A stretch of DNA of 64,000 bases. Source: Amia ocellicauda. Taxonomy: Eukaryota > Chordata > Actinopteri > Amiiformes > Amiidae. Shown piece by piece: positions 45,101 to 53,551 of the stretch (the first letter of the stretch is position 1; each line of letters opens with the position of its first letter). Location: the NCBI RefSeq assembly GCF_036373705.1, contig NC_089851.1:47117470-47181469 (forward strand), written 5' to 3'. Made by a program: the position numbers and the translations under genes. The notes beneath the pieces were generated by a model. It made no database searches. It was not told the DNA's origin and saw only the letters and a program-made list of their open reading frames with translations.

Positions 45101-48100
45101 CTTCTCTGTATTTTTGCACAAATGTTGTAAGTCGCCCTGGATAAGGGCGTCTGCCAAGAAATAAAAATAATAATAATAAAAAAAAAGATCCCACAGCGAA
45201 TTGCTATTAACAAGTTAATTTACAAGTTGTGAAAATAAAACTTTGTGTCTTACCTAATGTAACGTTAGTAGCCTTCTATCCTGTACCTGACCGTGACGCA
45301 TACAATCCATCCTCCTTGCTAAGAAAGTTGATAAAATAACACCCATGTTGTTCCTCTCTTGGTGATTGAAAGAGCATGTACACTCACCTAAAGGATTATT
45401 AGGAACACCTGTTCAATTTCTCATTAATGCAATTATCTAACCAACCAATCACATGGCAGTTGCTTCAATGCATTTAGGGGTGTGGTCCTGGTCAAGACAA
45501 TCTCCTGAACTCCAAACTGAATGTCTGAATGGGAAAGAAAGGTGATTTAAGCAATTTTGAGCGGGCATGATTGTTGGTGCCAGACGAGCCGGTCTGAGTA
45601 TTTCACAATCTGCTCAGTTACTGGGATTTTCACGCACAACCATTTCTAGGGTTTACAAAGAATGGTGTGAAAAGGGAAAACCATCCAGTATGCGGCAGTC
45701 CTGTGGGCGAAAATGCCTTGTTGATGCTCGAGGTCAGAGGAGAATGGGCCGACTGATTCAAGCTGATAGAAGAGCAACTTTGACTGAAATAACCACTCGT
45801 TACAACCGAGGTATGCAGCAAAGCATTTGTGAAGCCACAACACGTACAACCTTGAGGCGGATGGGCTACAACAGCAGAAGACCCCACCGGGTACCACTCA
45901 TCTCCACTACAAATAGGAAAAAGAGGCTACAATTTGCACAAGCTCACCAAAATTGGACAGTTGAAGACTGGAAAAATGTTGCCTGGTCTGATGAGTCTCG
46001 ATTTCTCTTGAGACATTTAGATGGTAGAGTCAGAATTTGGCGTAAACAGAATGAGAACATGGATCCATCATGCCTTGTTACCACTGTGCAGGCTGGTGGT
46101 GGAGGTGTAATGGTGTGGGGGATGTTTTCTTGGCACACTTTAGGCCCCTTAGTGCCAATTGGGCATCGTTTAAATGCCACGGCCTACCTGAGCATTGTTT
46201 CTGACCATGTCCATCCCTTTATGACCACCATGTACCCATCCTCTGATGGCTACTTCCAGCAGGATAATGCACCATGTCACAAAGGTCGAATCATTTCAAA
46301 TTGGTTTCTTGAACATGACAATGAGTTCACTGTACTAAACTGGCCCCCACAGTCACCAGATCTCAACCCAATAGAGCATCTTTGGGATGTGGTGGAACGG
46401 GAGCTTCGTGCCCTGGATGTGCATCCCACAAATCTCCATCAACTGCAAGATGCTATCCTATCAATATGGGCCAACATTTCTAAAGAATGCTTTCAGCACC
46501 TTGTAGAATCAATGCCACGTAGAATTAAGGCAGTTCTGAAGGCGAAAGGGGGTCAAACACAGTATTAGTATGGTGTTCCTAATAATCCTTTAGGTGAGTG
46601 TATAATCCACTCATTATTTCAGCTTCAAAAGTCCACTTGCTGTCACGGTGGCAGATGACAAACGCGACTTTGCAGCTTTGCAGTTTTTTTGGTATCTCGC
46701 ATAATACGATAACTTCCACTGTTTGCCCTTTTGAACTATAATAACGATTGCTCGTTCAGTGCCACGGCCGCCGACGTTAGCATTACTAATTTGCTGTCAT
46801 CTGTGTTCTGAGATGTGTCTGCCATAGATTTTAGATATACAAAGTGAACGAACTCCAACCACGATATCTCAAAAATCGCGCCGCCGCCAATAATGCACTT
46901 AGGTTTATGTCATCTGTCAAACACTGATATGGCGGAATAAGTCCCGCCTTATAAATAAAAGAGCCAATCACCAATTGGTAAAGTAATCGCGTCACTCGGG
47001 TATTACACACAATGTTTAACAGACCCGGGTCCTCGGGTTCGGGTGGACCCGTGAAGACCTCTACTTCACACTATACAGGAGCATTATAAGCAAAAACGTA
47101 TACTTACGTCAGGCAGACGTTTTTCTGGCAATATGGGCAAACAACTGGTAAAAGTTCTTTGCCATCGCAGTCGTGAAAAGAGCACAAATAGGAAGTGTTA
47201 CTGACAGACTTGAAAATGTCCTTTCTGAGCGATACCTAAAAATAAAAATAAATTAATCTGAATATGCCTATTCAATTTGCATAAATGGCTGTAAAATGCA
47301 GATTACAAAATTGAAACTTGATTCTTCAATAGTTTTCATATTACAGTAATTTATAGTTAGCTTTTTATTATTAATAATTGTACACCAATTTTATACATTA
47401 ACTCTTTAAGTAAATTAAACTCTTCAGAAAAGTGGTGATGTGATCATTATATCAAGATATAAATCATATAGGTAAAATCCATAAAGTTTTTGCAACTACA
47501 ACAATATACAGACTAACTCAACAATAGAATATTACCTCAGAACAACAGTGTGATTCTCTTCCTTTATGATGGAGGCTTGAAAAGAAAAGACAGACAATCA
47601 GCATAATATACATTTCACATACATCTGGAATTGGTTTAAAAAATGTGTTATATAAAAAAAAATATTAGACATCAAATGTTTATTAATAACATGTAGCGTT
47701 ATGTTGGGTGTATTTGGATAACAGCATTTGGGCTCTGAGCTGAAGCACTGATCTAAAGAAGACCTCTCCCCCCCCAAAGTTATCAGATTTCCTTAGCTCA
47801 TCAGCTTGGAACTGGTTTGCATCAAAGTGACAGTTTTGGGGAGGATGGCACCGAGAATGGGCCGAATGGTTTAGAGTCCTGCTGTGAAATGTCTGGAGAA
47901 AGGGGCCTGTAGGTGATAAAAACTCTTTGAAGTGGATGAGAGCCGAAATCCCGACATAGAGCTACGAACCCAGGCCAACCGGCATTTCCAAAAGATGGCA
48001 TGGATTGACATCAGTCATAAATCAAGCCCCCCTCCAATAGGACACTGGGGGCTGAAACCGAAATCCAATCTCAAGAACTCAGGGACCAATCACCTATTGA

Positions 48101-49829
48101 TCTGACAGACTATAAGGAACAACGGACAGTCTTTCTCTGTCTCTCTCACCTGAACCAGTAACTCGCTGCCACAGCTCAACCTGTAGCTCTGTTGCCCGAA
48201 CCGGAACCAGAAACCAACCAAGTCTTTGCCGGCAACAGAAGAGTTAAACTGGGAGAAGGAGATTGAGCCGTACGAAGAATTCTTTTAAAGGACTTTATTA
48301 AATAAAGAACTTTACAGACTGCGCTGCCCGCCTGTGCCCACCTGATCAGTGAAGTTTTACAGCTGGACAATTGACTAAGTCGACTGTATACGAAAGTGTC
48401 AGTCATTTAAATAGCTATTTGAGTCTTAAGAAACTTGACCCTTGGAACAAACAGGGCCCTGCTTTCCTCAAAGACCTTGTCTTCAAATAAGTACGGTGAG
48501 AGACCCTGCTTGCCAAGAAGATTTTGTGCACAACCTTGGAGCCTTCAAACCAGTGGAAAATCTGTTTGGAAATGACTCTACTTTCGCGAAACCCCAACTT
48601 CCAGGTGCATCGACTGAGTGGAAGTTCTTGGACAAAGCCGAACCGGACTGCCTTTGTTCCAAAACACACGGACCTCATGCCGTGTGCTGTTATCTGAGCC
48701 CGAAGCCAGAGAGGCCTCTCTGCGACGAAGTTCAGATAAGTTTAACAGTTTGGAGTTCATGATTCATGACATTTGAGAAATCAATTAGAAATGTTAATCT
48801 GTGATTCATGACTCTAGAATGTGTAATATCATTTAGTTTTCTTAAATATAAATGTGTGTTGCATTAAACTGTTTTGTTGATAATTTTAGAAATAAAATCT
48901 GTCAACGCCGAGAAATATCTTCTCATTCCTGTTTAACTGTTTAGTCTGAAATTGACACAAGTTAATAGACATTAGATTATTGGTGGCCCTGCCTATCCTT
49001 AATCATTGAATAATAATCAGTTAAGGGAAATTGTGGTAACAAGTAATGATAGGATCTTTCTCGGCACCTAAACGTAAATGAGACTGATATATATATAACG
49101 AGAAGTTACCTGACATAAATACTAACCTGCGTAGTTATTTAATGTCTGACTAATAATACTAACGAGAGACTCACCTTCGTCTTACTAACCGGTATTGTAG
49201 TCAATGTGTTTATAACCTTTTTTGTTTAACGATTTGTGTTATCATATGCGATCCCATGGTCTTTGATTTGGTCACGGAAGTGATTTGTCTTTGATTTGTT
49301 GATCTAGAGTTGAATTTTAGTTAGTTTTTCCCTTTTGTATAATTAGTGTAGTGCTACATTTAGTCTTTGTTTTGAATAAATTTGACAATTTATATCTTTG
49401 GAATTGGTGTCTGCGTCCAATTATTACAGAAATTGAGTTCTACAAGATTCCAGGATTCGTGATAAGGTGATACTATAAATTCACTTCTTTAATTGAAATT
49501 TATAAGTGTACCTTACGCTACATACATCATACAGACTGATTGTATCTTAGTGAGACCTTACCAGAAAACCCGGGAGCAGCCATCACAAAAAAAGGGTAGA
49601 AAATCTGAAATTAAAAAATATAAATGGAAGTGATTACATAGATCCTTCCACTGATATATATCATTAACAAGCTCACTACAAAGTTTTCCATAACTTGGTA
49701 TGAAAAACCTTGTAAGTGGCTGAAGTAACTTCTGTGTGTAAGCAGTATATTAATTAATTATATTCACATTAACACTAATCATTTCTTAGACATCACTATT
49801 AATTGCAATTTTCTTCCAAAGCCTTGTTG

Positions 49830-49872
<43 letters not shown>

Positions 49873-50529
49873 TTAAAATTAAAGGTGTCCTGAAAATCTT
49901 AATGAAGGAAAAGTATACATAAACCCTTGTCTTAAGCAAAAATGTATAACTAAATTCAAAAGAAAATACAAGTGTTTATCTTATAGTTTTTCTAAAGAAA
50001 CTTGTATTCATCATATGATTGTATAGTGGTTTAACACTGCTCTAAAGAAAATAATCGATTATTGGATTGTGTATTTTGAGTTACTGTTGAAATAAAAAAT
50101 AATAGGAAGTCATTTTAAATTAGGTGCGCAACACAAAAGGCAATTGAAAAACAATGGGAAGGCATGCAAAATATATATATTACTTAATGGAAATGTTAAG
50201 GACAGCACAACTGAGAGCGTTTATATTTATGTATAGCTTTGAGATTAAACAGCATGTTAAAAGTTGAGATGTAAACGCTATTATTGCTTTAACACAAATA
50301 CGTTTCTCGAAAAAAAACAATTACACGTACATAATGTAAATATGCGACTATGAAATGAATAACGAATGAATTTACGAGGTATATATATATCTCGTAAATT
50401 CATATATATCTATATACACACTGACTTCTAATACTGCTGTTTAAACATTTAAGTTTTCCTAACAGTAGTTATACCTTTCTGGTTACAAGTTCCAAATTGA
50501 CAGTGTTTACCAATATCCAACTCCGCCAT
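35982..50529 (-). CDS. zfand1: ZFAND1, AN1-type zinc finger protein, complete in eight coding exons
   Basis: Coding exons (minus): 50529-50475, 49604-49562, 47575-47536, 47235-47108, 42514-42423, 40831-40710, 37628-37473 and 36158-35982. They total 813 nt, or 270 codons plus TAA; the human protein has 268. Each junction keeps frame and uses GT-AG. The protein starts MAELDIGKHCQFGTCNQKDF and has two AN1 zinc fingers (exons 1-3 and 4-5) with their Cys/His ligands, then a basic linker with TAAKVALMKLKL, and a C-terminal ubiquitin-like part ending KLRLCHPLSGEAL and NGGDVILEYL. Known role: ZFAND1 brings the 26S proteasome and p97/VCP to arsenite-induced stress granules for their clearance in the cytoplasm. 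Divergent to CHMP4C. Nothing is broken, so it is likely expressed. Confidence 0.96.
36380..37112. mobile_element. MITE with long inverted termini in ZFAND1 intron 7
   Basis: The left end (GTTACAAACAGTTCTACG, TTTCATCA, GTCAGTTCATCACCAATTT) is mirrored by the right end (AAATTGGTGATGAACTGAC, TGATGAAA, TGTTACAAAC). Arms are about 140 bp. The centre has no credible gene. Confidence 0.7.
37473..37628 (-). CDS. zfand1: ZFAND1 exon 7
   Basis: Exactly 52 codons: SERIHFQVFLPKGTKDRCLP, MYFCSKWSVGKVVDFASSLA and SLKNNNNILTAK, the first half of the ubiquitin-like domain. Confidence 0.95.
37979..38060. mobile_element. hAT-type terminal fragment
   Basis: AATTCCCAACCTGCGGGCTG with following GGGCC repeats resembles common hAT ends (TTCCCAACC..GGGCCGC). 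The partner end is not clear; a similar one at about 41840-41890 lies beyond a ZFAND1 exon and so belongs to another insertion. Confidence 0.45.
38817..38923. repeat. Short inverted repeat (MITE remnant)
   Basis: CTTAATGGGTCAATTGCA at one side and its exact complement at the other, about 70 bp apart. Confidence 0.75.
38925..39230 (-). mobile_element. V-SINE-like tRNA-derived SINE next to a LINE tail
   Basis: Minus-strand reading gives GTGGGTTCAATCCC (B box) and then a tail GTAAGTCACTCTGGATAAGG and GTGTCTGCTAAGTAA with TAA repeats, the L2-like tail of fish V-SINEs. The adjoining 38925-38980 (GAGGCCATTCGACCCATCGT) is the start of the LINE-like sequence also found at 39780. Confidence 0.7.
39752..40110 (-). 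pseudogene. 3' end of a CR1-like LINE ORF2
   Basis: Minus frame: MKGIDHIKPEEFFQIS, WKLGFKPFKTENRRHFFTQR, VVTIWNKLPSNVVEAENLGK and FKNRLDSIFG. The FFxxRVVxxWNxLPxxVVxA--FKxRLD block is the usual end of a CR1/L2/Rex-type reverse transcriptase gene. Only this 3' end is present, in ZFAND1 intron 6, a typical 5'-truncated LINE insertion. Confidence 0.75.
40400..40528. mobile_element. Tc1/mariner terminal fragment
   Basis: GTTCTAAAACTTTTGACCAG followed by TAGTGTA is a widespread Tc1-like terminal repeat. No matching left end was found nearby. Confidence 0.55.
40710..40831 (-). CDS. zfand1: ZFAND1 exon 6
   Basis: Codes ESKKGAPNSKGRRGARNS, ATAAKVALMKLKLCATG and DKSLPQ, a basic linker with a conserved helix. 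Acceptor CTTTACAG, donor GTACTT. Confidence 0.95.
41931..42341 (+). mobile_element. Internally deleted Tc1-like element
   Basis: The left end CCACAATTGTTGGCACCCTT pairs with the right end CAAGGGTGACAATAATTGTG. Between them, transposase pieces include NMVASARSLKLGCKWIFQQD, DNDYKHTSKS (Asp) and NPIEKLWFELKR (Glu), in broken frames. The first half of the gene is missing. It lies in ZFAND1 intron 5. Confidence 0.75.
42423..42514 (-). CDS. zfand1: ZFAND1 exon 5
   Basis: Codes HRHQDDHECEKLEAHKPRMS and ATQQLVKQIV. It completes finger 2 and enters the linker. Acceptor TTTTTAACAG, donor GTGAGT. Confidence 0.95.
42515..43684. other. ZFAND1 intron 4, unannotated part
   Basis: AT-rich intronic sequence. 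Nothing recognised. Confidence 0.5.
43685..43794. mobile_element. Left end of a hAT-like MITE
   Basis: CAGTGGTTCTCAATCCTGGT and GTTCCAACCGAGCTC match the family of 25852-26158. The hAT at 43795 is inserted in it and the far end is not seen. Confidence 0.55.
43998..45190 (+). mobile_element. L2-type LINE, 3' part
   Basis: Encodes, with several stops, the end of a reverse transcriptase: AISAWMHSHHLKLNLSKSD, LGVTLDPALSYSQHI, RLDYCNSLLAGLPA, LQLIQNSAARLV, HWLPIAARIQFKTLTLTYR, PKWWNDLP. It ends with the hallmark tail TAAGTCGCCCTGGATAAGGG then CGTCTGCCAAGAAATAAA and AATAA repeats. 5'-truncated, inside the hAT element. Stops at about 44249 and 44500 show decay. Confidence 0.88.
45381..46600 (+). 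mobile_element. Complete Tc1-like transposon, structurally intact
   Basis: The terminal inverted repeats are identical over 29 bp (CACTCACCTAAAGGATTATT onwards) and TA is duplicated at 45379-45380 and 46601-46602. It holds one uninterrupted transposase gene. Length is 1220 bp, inserted in a hAT element inside ZFAND1 intron 4. It belongs to a different family from the other Tc1 copies in the window. Confidence 0.95.
45567..46568 (+). CDS. Tc1 family transposase, uninterrupted
   Basis: The 333-codon frame starts MIVGARRAGLSISQSAQLLG, a paired-type HTH with FSRTTISRVYKEW. An AT-hook-like GRKCLVDARGQRR linker is followed by HTH2 and the DD34E core: VAWSDESRFLLR (Asp), GYFQQDNAPCHKGRI (Asp, about residue 231) and [20 protein letters not shown] (Glu). 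Length and motif spacing are normal for Tc1. It cuts and pastes the element at TA sites in the nucleus. No stop or frameshift is visible, unlike all other transposon genes here. Whether it is active cannot be judged from sequence alone. The ATG at 45567 is the first in frame. Confidence 0.95.
   Translation: MIVGARRAGLSISQSAQLLGFSRTTISRVYKEWCEKGKPSSMRQSCGRKCLVDARGQRRMGRLIQADRRATLTEITTRYNRGMQQSICEATTRTTLRRMGYNSRRPHRVPLISTTNRKKRLQFAQAHQNWTVEDWKNVAWSDESRFLLRHLDGRVRIWRKQNENMDPSCLVTTVQAGGGGVMVWGMFSWHTLGPLVPIGHRLNATAYLSIVSDHVHPFMTTMYPSSDGYFQQDNAPCHKGRIISNWFLEHDNEFTVLNWPPQSPDLNPIEHLWDVVERELRALDVHPTNLHQLQDAILSIWANISKECFQHLVESMPRRIKAVLKAKGGQTQY
47108..47235 (-). CDS. zfand1: ZFAND1 exon 4
   Basis: Codes VSLRKDIFKSVSNTSYLCSF, HDCDGKELLPVVCPYCQK and NVCLT, the main part of finger 2. 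Donor GTAAGT; a hAT element lies 37 bp beyond it. Confidence 0.95.
47536..47575 (-). CDS. zfand1: ZFAND1 exon 3
   Basis: A 40-nt micro-exon coding LHHKGRESHCCSE, with the closing His/Cys ligands of finger 1. Acceptor TTTTCAAG, donor GTAATA. Confidence 0.92.
47692..49522 (+). mobile_element. Long LTR-like repeat, copy 3 (full length, 1831 bp)
   Basis: Termini TGTAGCG and CGCTACA are inverted, fitting TG..CA LTR ends. Near the 3' part are TTGAATAAATTTG and other AATAAA signals; a TTATTAAATAAAG site lies near 48298. No long coding frame. It fills ZFAND1 intron 2 almost fully. Copies 1 and 2 share the body with some indels. A clear target duplication is not seen. Confidence 0.85.
49562..49604 (-). 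CDS. zfand1: ZFAND1 exon 2
   Basis: Follows AATTTCAG and ends before GTAAGG. It codes DFLPFFCDGCSRVFC, counting split codons. The LTR-like repeat copy 3 begins 39 bp beyond the donor. Confidence 0.94.
49832..49869. repeat. (AT)n microsatellite
   Basis: About 19 AT units in ZFAND1 intron 1. Confidence 0.95.
50368..50401. repeat. 34-bp near-perfect palindrome
   Basis: GAATTTACGAG, an AT core and CTCGTAAATTC form a hairpin with one mismatch, 74 bp from the ZFAND1 exon 1 donor. Confidence 0.8.
50475..50529 (-). CDS. zfand1: ZFAND1 exon 1
   Basis: ATG at 50529 codes MAELDIGKHCQFGTCNQK, holding the first Cys pair of AN1 finger 1. It ends one base into a codon before GTATAA. Confidence 0.95.
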
Positions 50530-50634
50530 GATTGTTTGGCCATCAACTTTAACCTCTGAACTTTAGCATCATCTTGATCATGTGATTGTTAGGGGTCGTG
50601 ATAAATCTGGGCTTCGTCCAAAACCTGAGACTGA

Positions 50635-52053
50635 GACTCCAGCAGAACAAACATGGAGTCGCTGTTGAGAGAAATCAGTCCTATTCACAGAAGTTAATGC
50701 AATCGAATCTCCCACCAGCTTCACACTTTACAGTGTAATCAGAAAATGGGCCATTTAATCAGTTCATATCAGATTAAGTAGCTTTACGATCCGTTAATAA
50801 TCTTTAATTAATAGAAATCTGTATTCCTACTCATTGTTGGGACACTTAAGGGTTAAATACTCACATACTGATCAAATTAATTACAACAGATTTTGTTTGT
50901 GTGTGTACAATATTATATGTGCACTGGTTTCGAATCTACATTAAACCTGTGCATTCAGAGAAATACAAATGTACAATATGCTGTATGTATTATTATGGAT
51001 TTCCTTGCCAGGTGTGCAATTTACAAATTCACATAATACGTGGAAATTAAGTTATAATGTATACGTACACCACTACACATGCATATTATTTTATTGTTGA
51101 ACTGTCAATCTTTAAAATATATTATTTCTGTTGTACTTAGCCATATCTAGCATTAAATTAATACGATCCTTCATGACATGACTCAAGGGTGATTCACACC
51201 CCCTGACTAGGTGGCGCTGGCACATGCAGTGAGCTCTGTCTCTGGCTGATACACACGTCTTTGTCACACAGCGCTCCTTTGTTGTTTTGAAGCCGCGGCT
51301 GCACCAGCGCAGTACCTTTTGAGAAGCTGCGCGGCTGTGCAGACTTTGCAGCCTGTGGATGCGTCGCATTGTGACGTGTTTTCCGACTGAGTTCATGCAG
51401 ACGGGTAACTTGGACAGTTTCGTCGCAGAGTATGCGAAAAGTATGCGCAGACTCGGCAAAGTATGCGTGTCACCTAGTCAGGGGGTGTGAATCACCTTTG
51501 AGTCATGTCATGAAGGATCTTATTAATTTCATGCTAGATATGGCTAAGTACAACAGAAATAATATATTTTAAAGATTGACAGTTCAACAATAACATAATA
51601 TGCATGTGTAATGGTGTACATTATAACTTAATTTCCACGTATTATGTGAATTTGTAAGTTGCACACCTGGCAAGGAAATCCATAATAATACATACAAAAT
51701 ATTGTACCTGTGTATTTCTCTGAATGCACAGGTTTAATGTAGATTCGAAACCATTGCACATATAATATTGTACACACACAAACAAAATCTGTTGTAATTT
51801 ATTTGATCAGTATGTGAGTATTTAACCCTTAAGTGTCCCAACAATGAGTAGGAATAAAGATTTCTATTAATTAAAGATTATTAACGGATCGTAAAGCTAC
51901 TTAATCTGATATGAACTGATTAAATGGCCCATTTTCTGATTACACTGTAAAGTATTAATCTGGTGGAGCACGAAGGGAACTTTGATTGCATTAACTTCTG
52001 TGATTAGGAATGAATTCTCTCAACACCGACTCCATGTTTGTTCTGCTGGAGTC
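50635..52053. repeat. Large inverted repeat between ZFAND1 and CHMP4C
   Basis: Arms 50635-51213 and 51471-52053 (about 580 bp each) are highly similar reverse complements, from ACTCCAGCAGAACAAACATG at the outer end to ACACCCCCTGACTAGGTG at the inner end. The 257-bp GC-richer centre carries CpG-dense motifs (TTGGACAG, TCGCAGAGTATGCG, TATGCGTGTC). Related motifs recur just outside at 52200-52285. Probably a foldback transposon; it lies in the shared promoter interval. No coding frame is convincing. Confidence 0.85.
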
Positions 52054-52683
52054 TGCAGCTCCAATGCCAAAGCTGTCCACGCTCCGTCTGCGCAGACCGT
52101 GACGTCACATGCAGACTCCCGTCTGCAATCTACCCGGCAGAGAAGTGTAGTGAACGCGGCCATAGTTTTAAGCTTGTAGACCTGGTGACGTAATTTCTTA
52201 CTGAGTTCACGCAGACGACGAATTTGGACAGGTTTATCGCAGAATCTGCGCAGATATAGGAATGTCTGCGTGTCGTGAACGCCTTAGCATTGTCGATGCT
52301 TTAATAAATAATTACATACATTATTTTAACAAATATAATATAAATATATGATGTATAATAAAGCTGTAACCTAAATTATTGGCAAAATAATAATACAACA
52401 ACATGTCAATTACATCGATTACTGCAGGATTTGTGAAAGGTGCGTATCGATCAGACAGACCGCAGCCACAAGCTGCCAGCAGAGCAGTGGGATACGTCAA
52501 TCCACCAAAGTTTTTTTTTCTCCCTCACATTCCCTTCGAAGTGTCAGGTTTCAGGAAGTGTCAGGTGTGGCGTTCTTTATAGTAAGAAGAATATCTGGAA
52601 TTGTGACTTCCTACCGTTTCGTTGGTCTGACATTTTTGTTTATAAACATACATACATCAATATATTAGTTGTAAATTGAAAAC

Positions 52684-52870
52684 ATGAGCAAAATCTCCAA
52701 ACTTTTTAAAGGTCCAAGCTCCTCGAAGAACCGAGGACCGTCTCCGCAGGAGGCGATCCATAAACTCCGGGAGACCGAGGAAATGTTAACGAAAAAGCAG
52801 GAATACCTAGAGAAAAGAGTGGAACAGGAGATCTCTATTGCCAAAAAGCACGGTACCAAAAATAAAAGAG
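52684..52870 (+). CDS. chmp4c: CHMP4C, first coding exon (ESCRT-III subunit)
   Basis: ATG at 52684 codes 62 residues: MSKISKLFKGPSSSKNRG, PSPQEAIHKLRETEEMLTKK, QEYLEKRVEQEISIAKKHG, TKNKR, then one base and the donor GTAAGG. This is the N-terminal basic membrane-binding part and helix alpha-1 of a Snf7/CHMP4 protein. The start MSK-x-x-K-FKG with SS and SPQEA points to CHMP4C rather than CHMP4A/B, and the ZFAND1 neighbour agrees. CHMP4C works in membrane scission and the Aurora B abscission checkpoint in cytokinesis. The next exon, expected to begin AALQALKRKK, is not found before 64000, so intron 1 exceeds 11 kb. The 5' region (52430-52683) is the likely promoter and leader. Confidence 0.93.
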
Positions 52871-53551
52871 GTAAGGACGCTTATAATCATACAGTAAATT
52901 GCACTGTGTGTCAAATTGATGGACCGTAGTAAATTCTTACTATATTTTAATTTGGGCACCAGACTTACCAATCCATTTGATAATGCAATATATTTTAACA
53001 AAGTAGTTTAATATATGTATCGTGTATTTAAAACGTAAATTATTATTCTGCAATTTTTTATTTATGTATCTTAATTGTTTAAAATATTTTTCATTTATAT
53101 TTTTATTTATACAGTTATAGCCTAACATTTTTTTAAATAATTATAAGGTATGTAAAAAAAATTACACAGTTATCTTGTCAAACTAAAATGTATATATTTT
53201 CAAAAAACAAATAACAAAGCAAAACGTTGGTATATTAAAAAAAACACGTTATTGTTACCATTAACTTTAATAAGTAAGCGCTTAGTTTGTATCCACATAA
53301 AAATCTAACGTTTAAGGGTCTACATCAGATCATTGGGATATTTAATTCCTGTATAAAAAATATTGATTATTCCTGAAGACCTATCAACTTTATGAACAGT
53401 GAAATATTTTGGAAACTTCCAAATAACAAGCATTATAGAAAACTAAAAACATCTGGTAACTTGAACTGCTGTTGAAATGGCTTCATTGTTTAAATGTACT
53501 GTCAGGCCTACACCCTGCAAAAAAATTCACTTAAGGAGGCTTCCAATATTG
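52871..53551. other. CHMP4C intron 1, first part
   Basis: AT-rich. No exon or repeat is recognised. Confidence 0.5.

Larger units (their letters stand above)
43795..47063. mobile_element. hAT-type element with perfect 8-bp target duplication, hosting a LINE and a Tc1
   Basis: Ends TAGAGGTCTTCACAGGTCC and GGACCCGTGAAGACCTCTA are inverted. CTTCACAC is repeated exactly at 43787-43794 and 47064-47071, the 8-bp signature of hAT insertion. The remaining own sequence (43795-43997, 45191-45380, 46601-47063) has GACCCGGAAC repeats but no transposase, so it is non-autonomous. It lies in ZFAND1 intron 4, 37 bp from the exon 4 donor. Confidence 0.88.
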
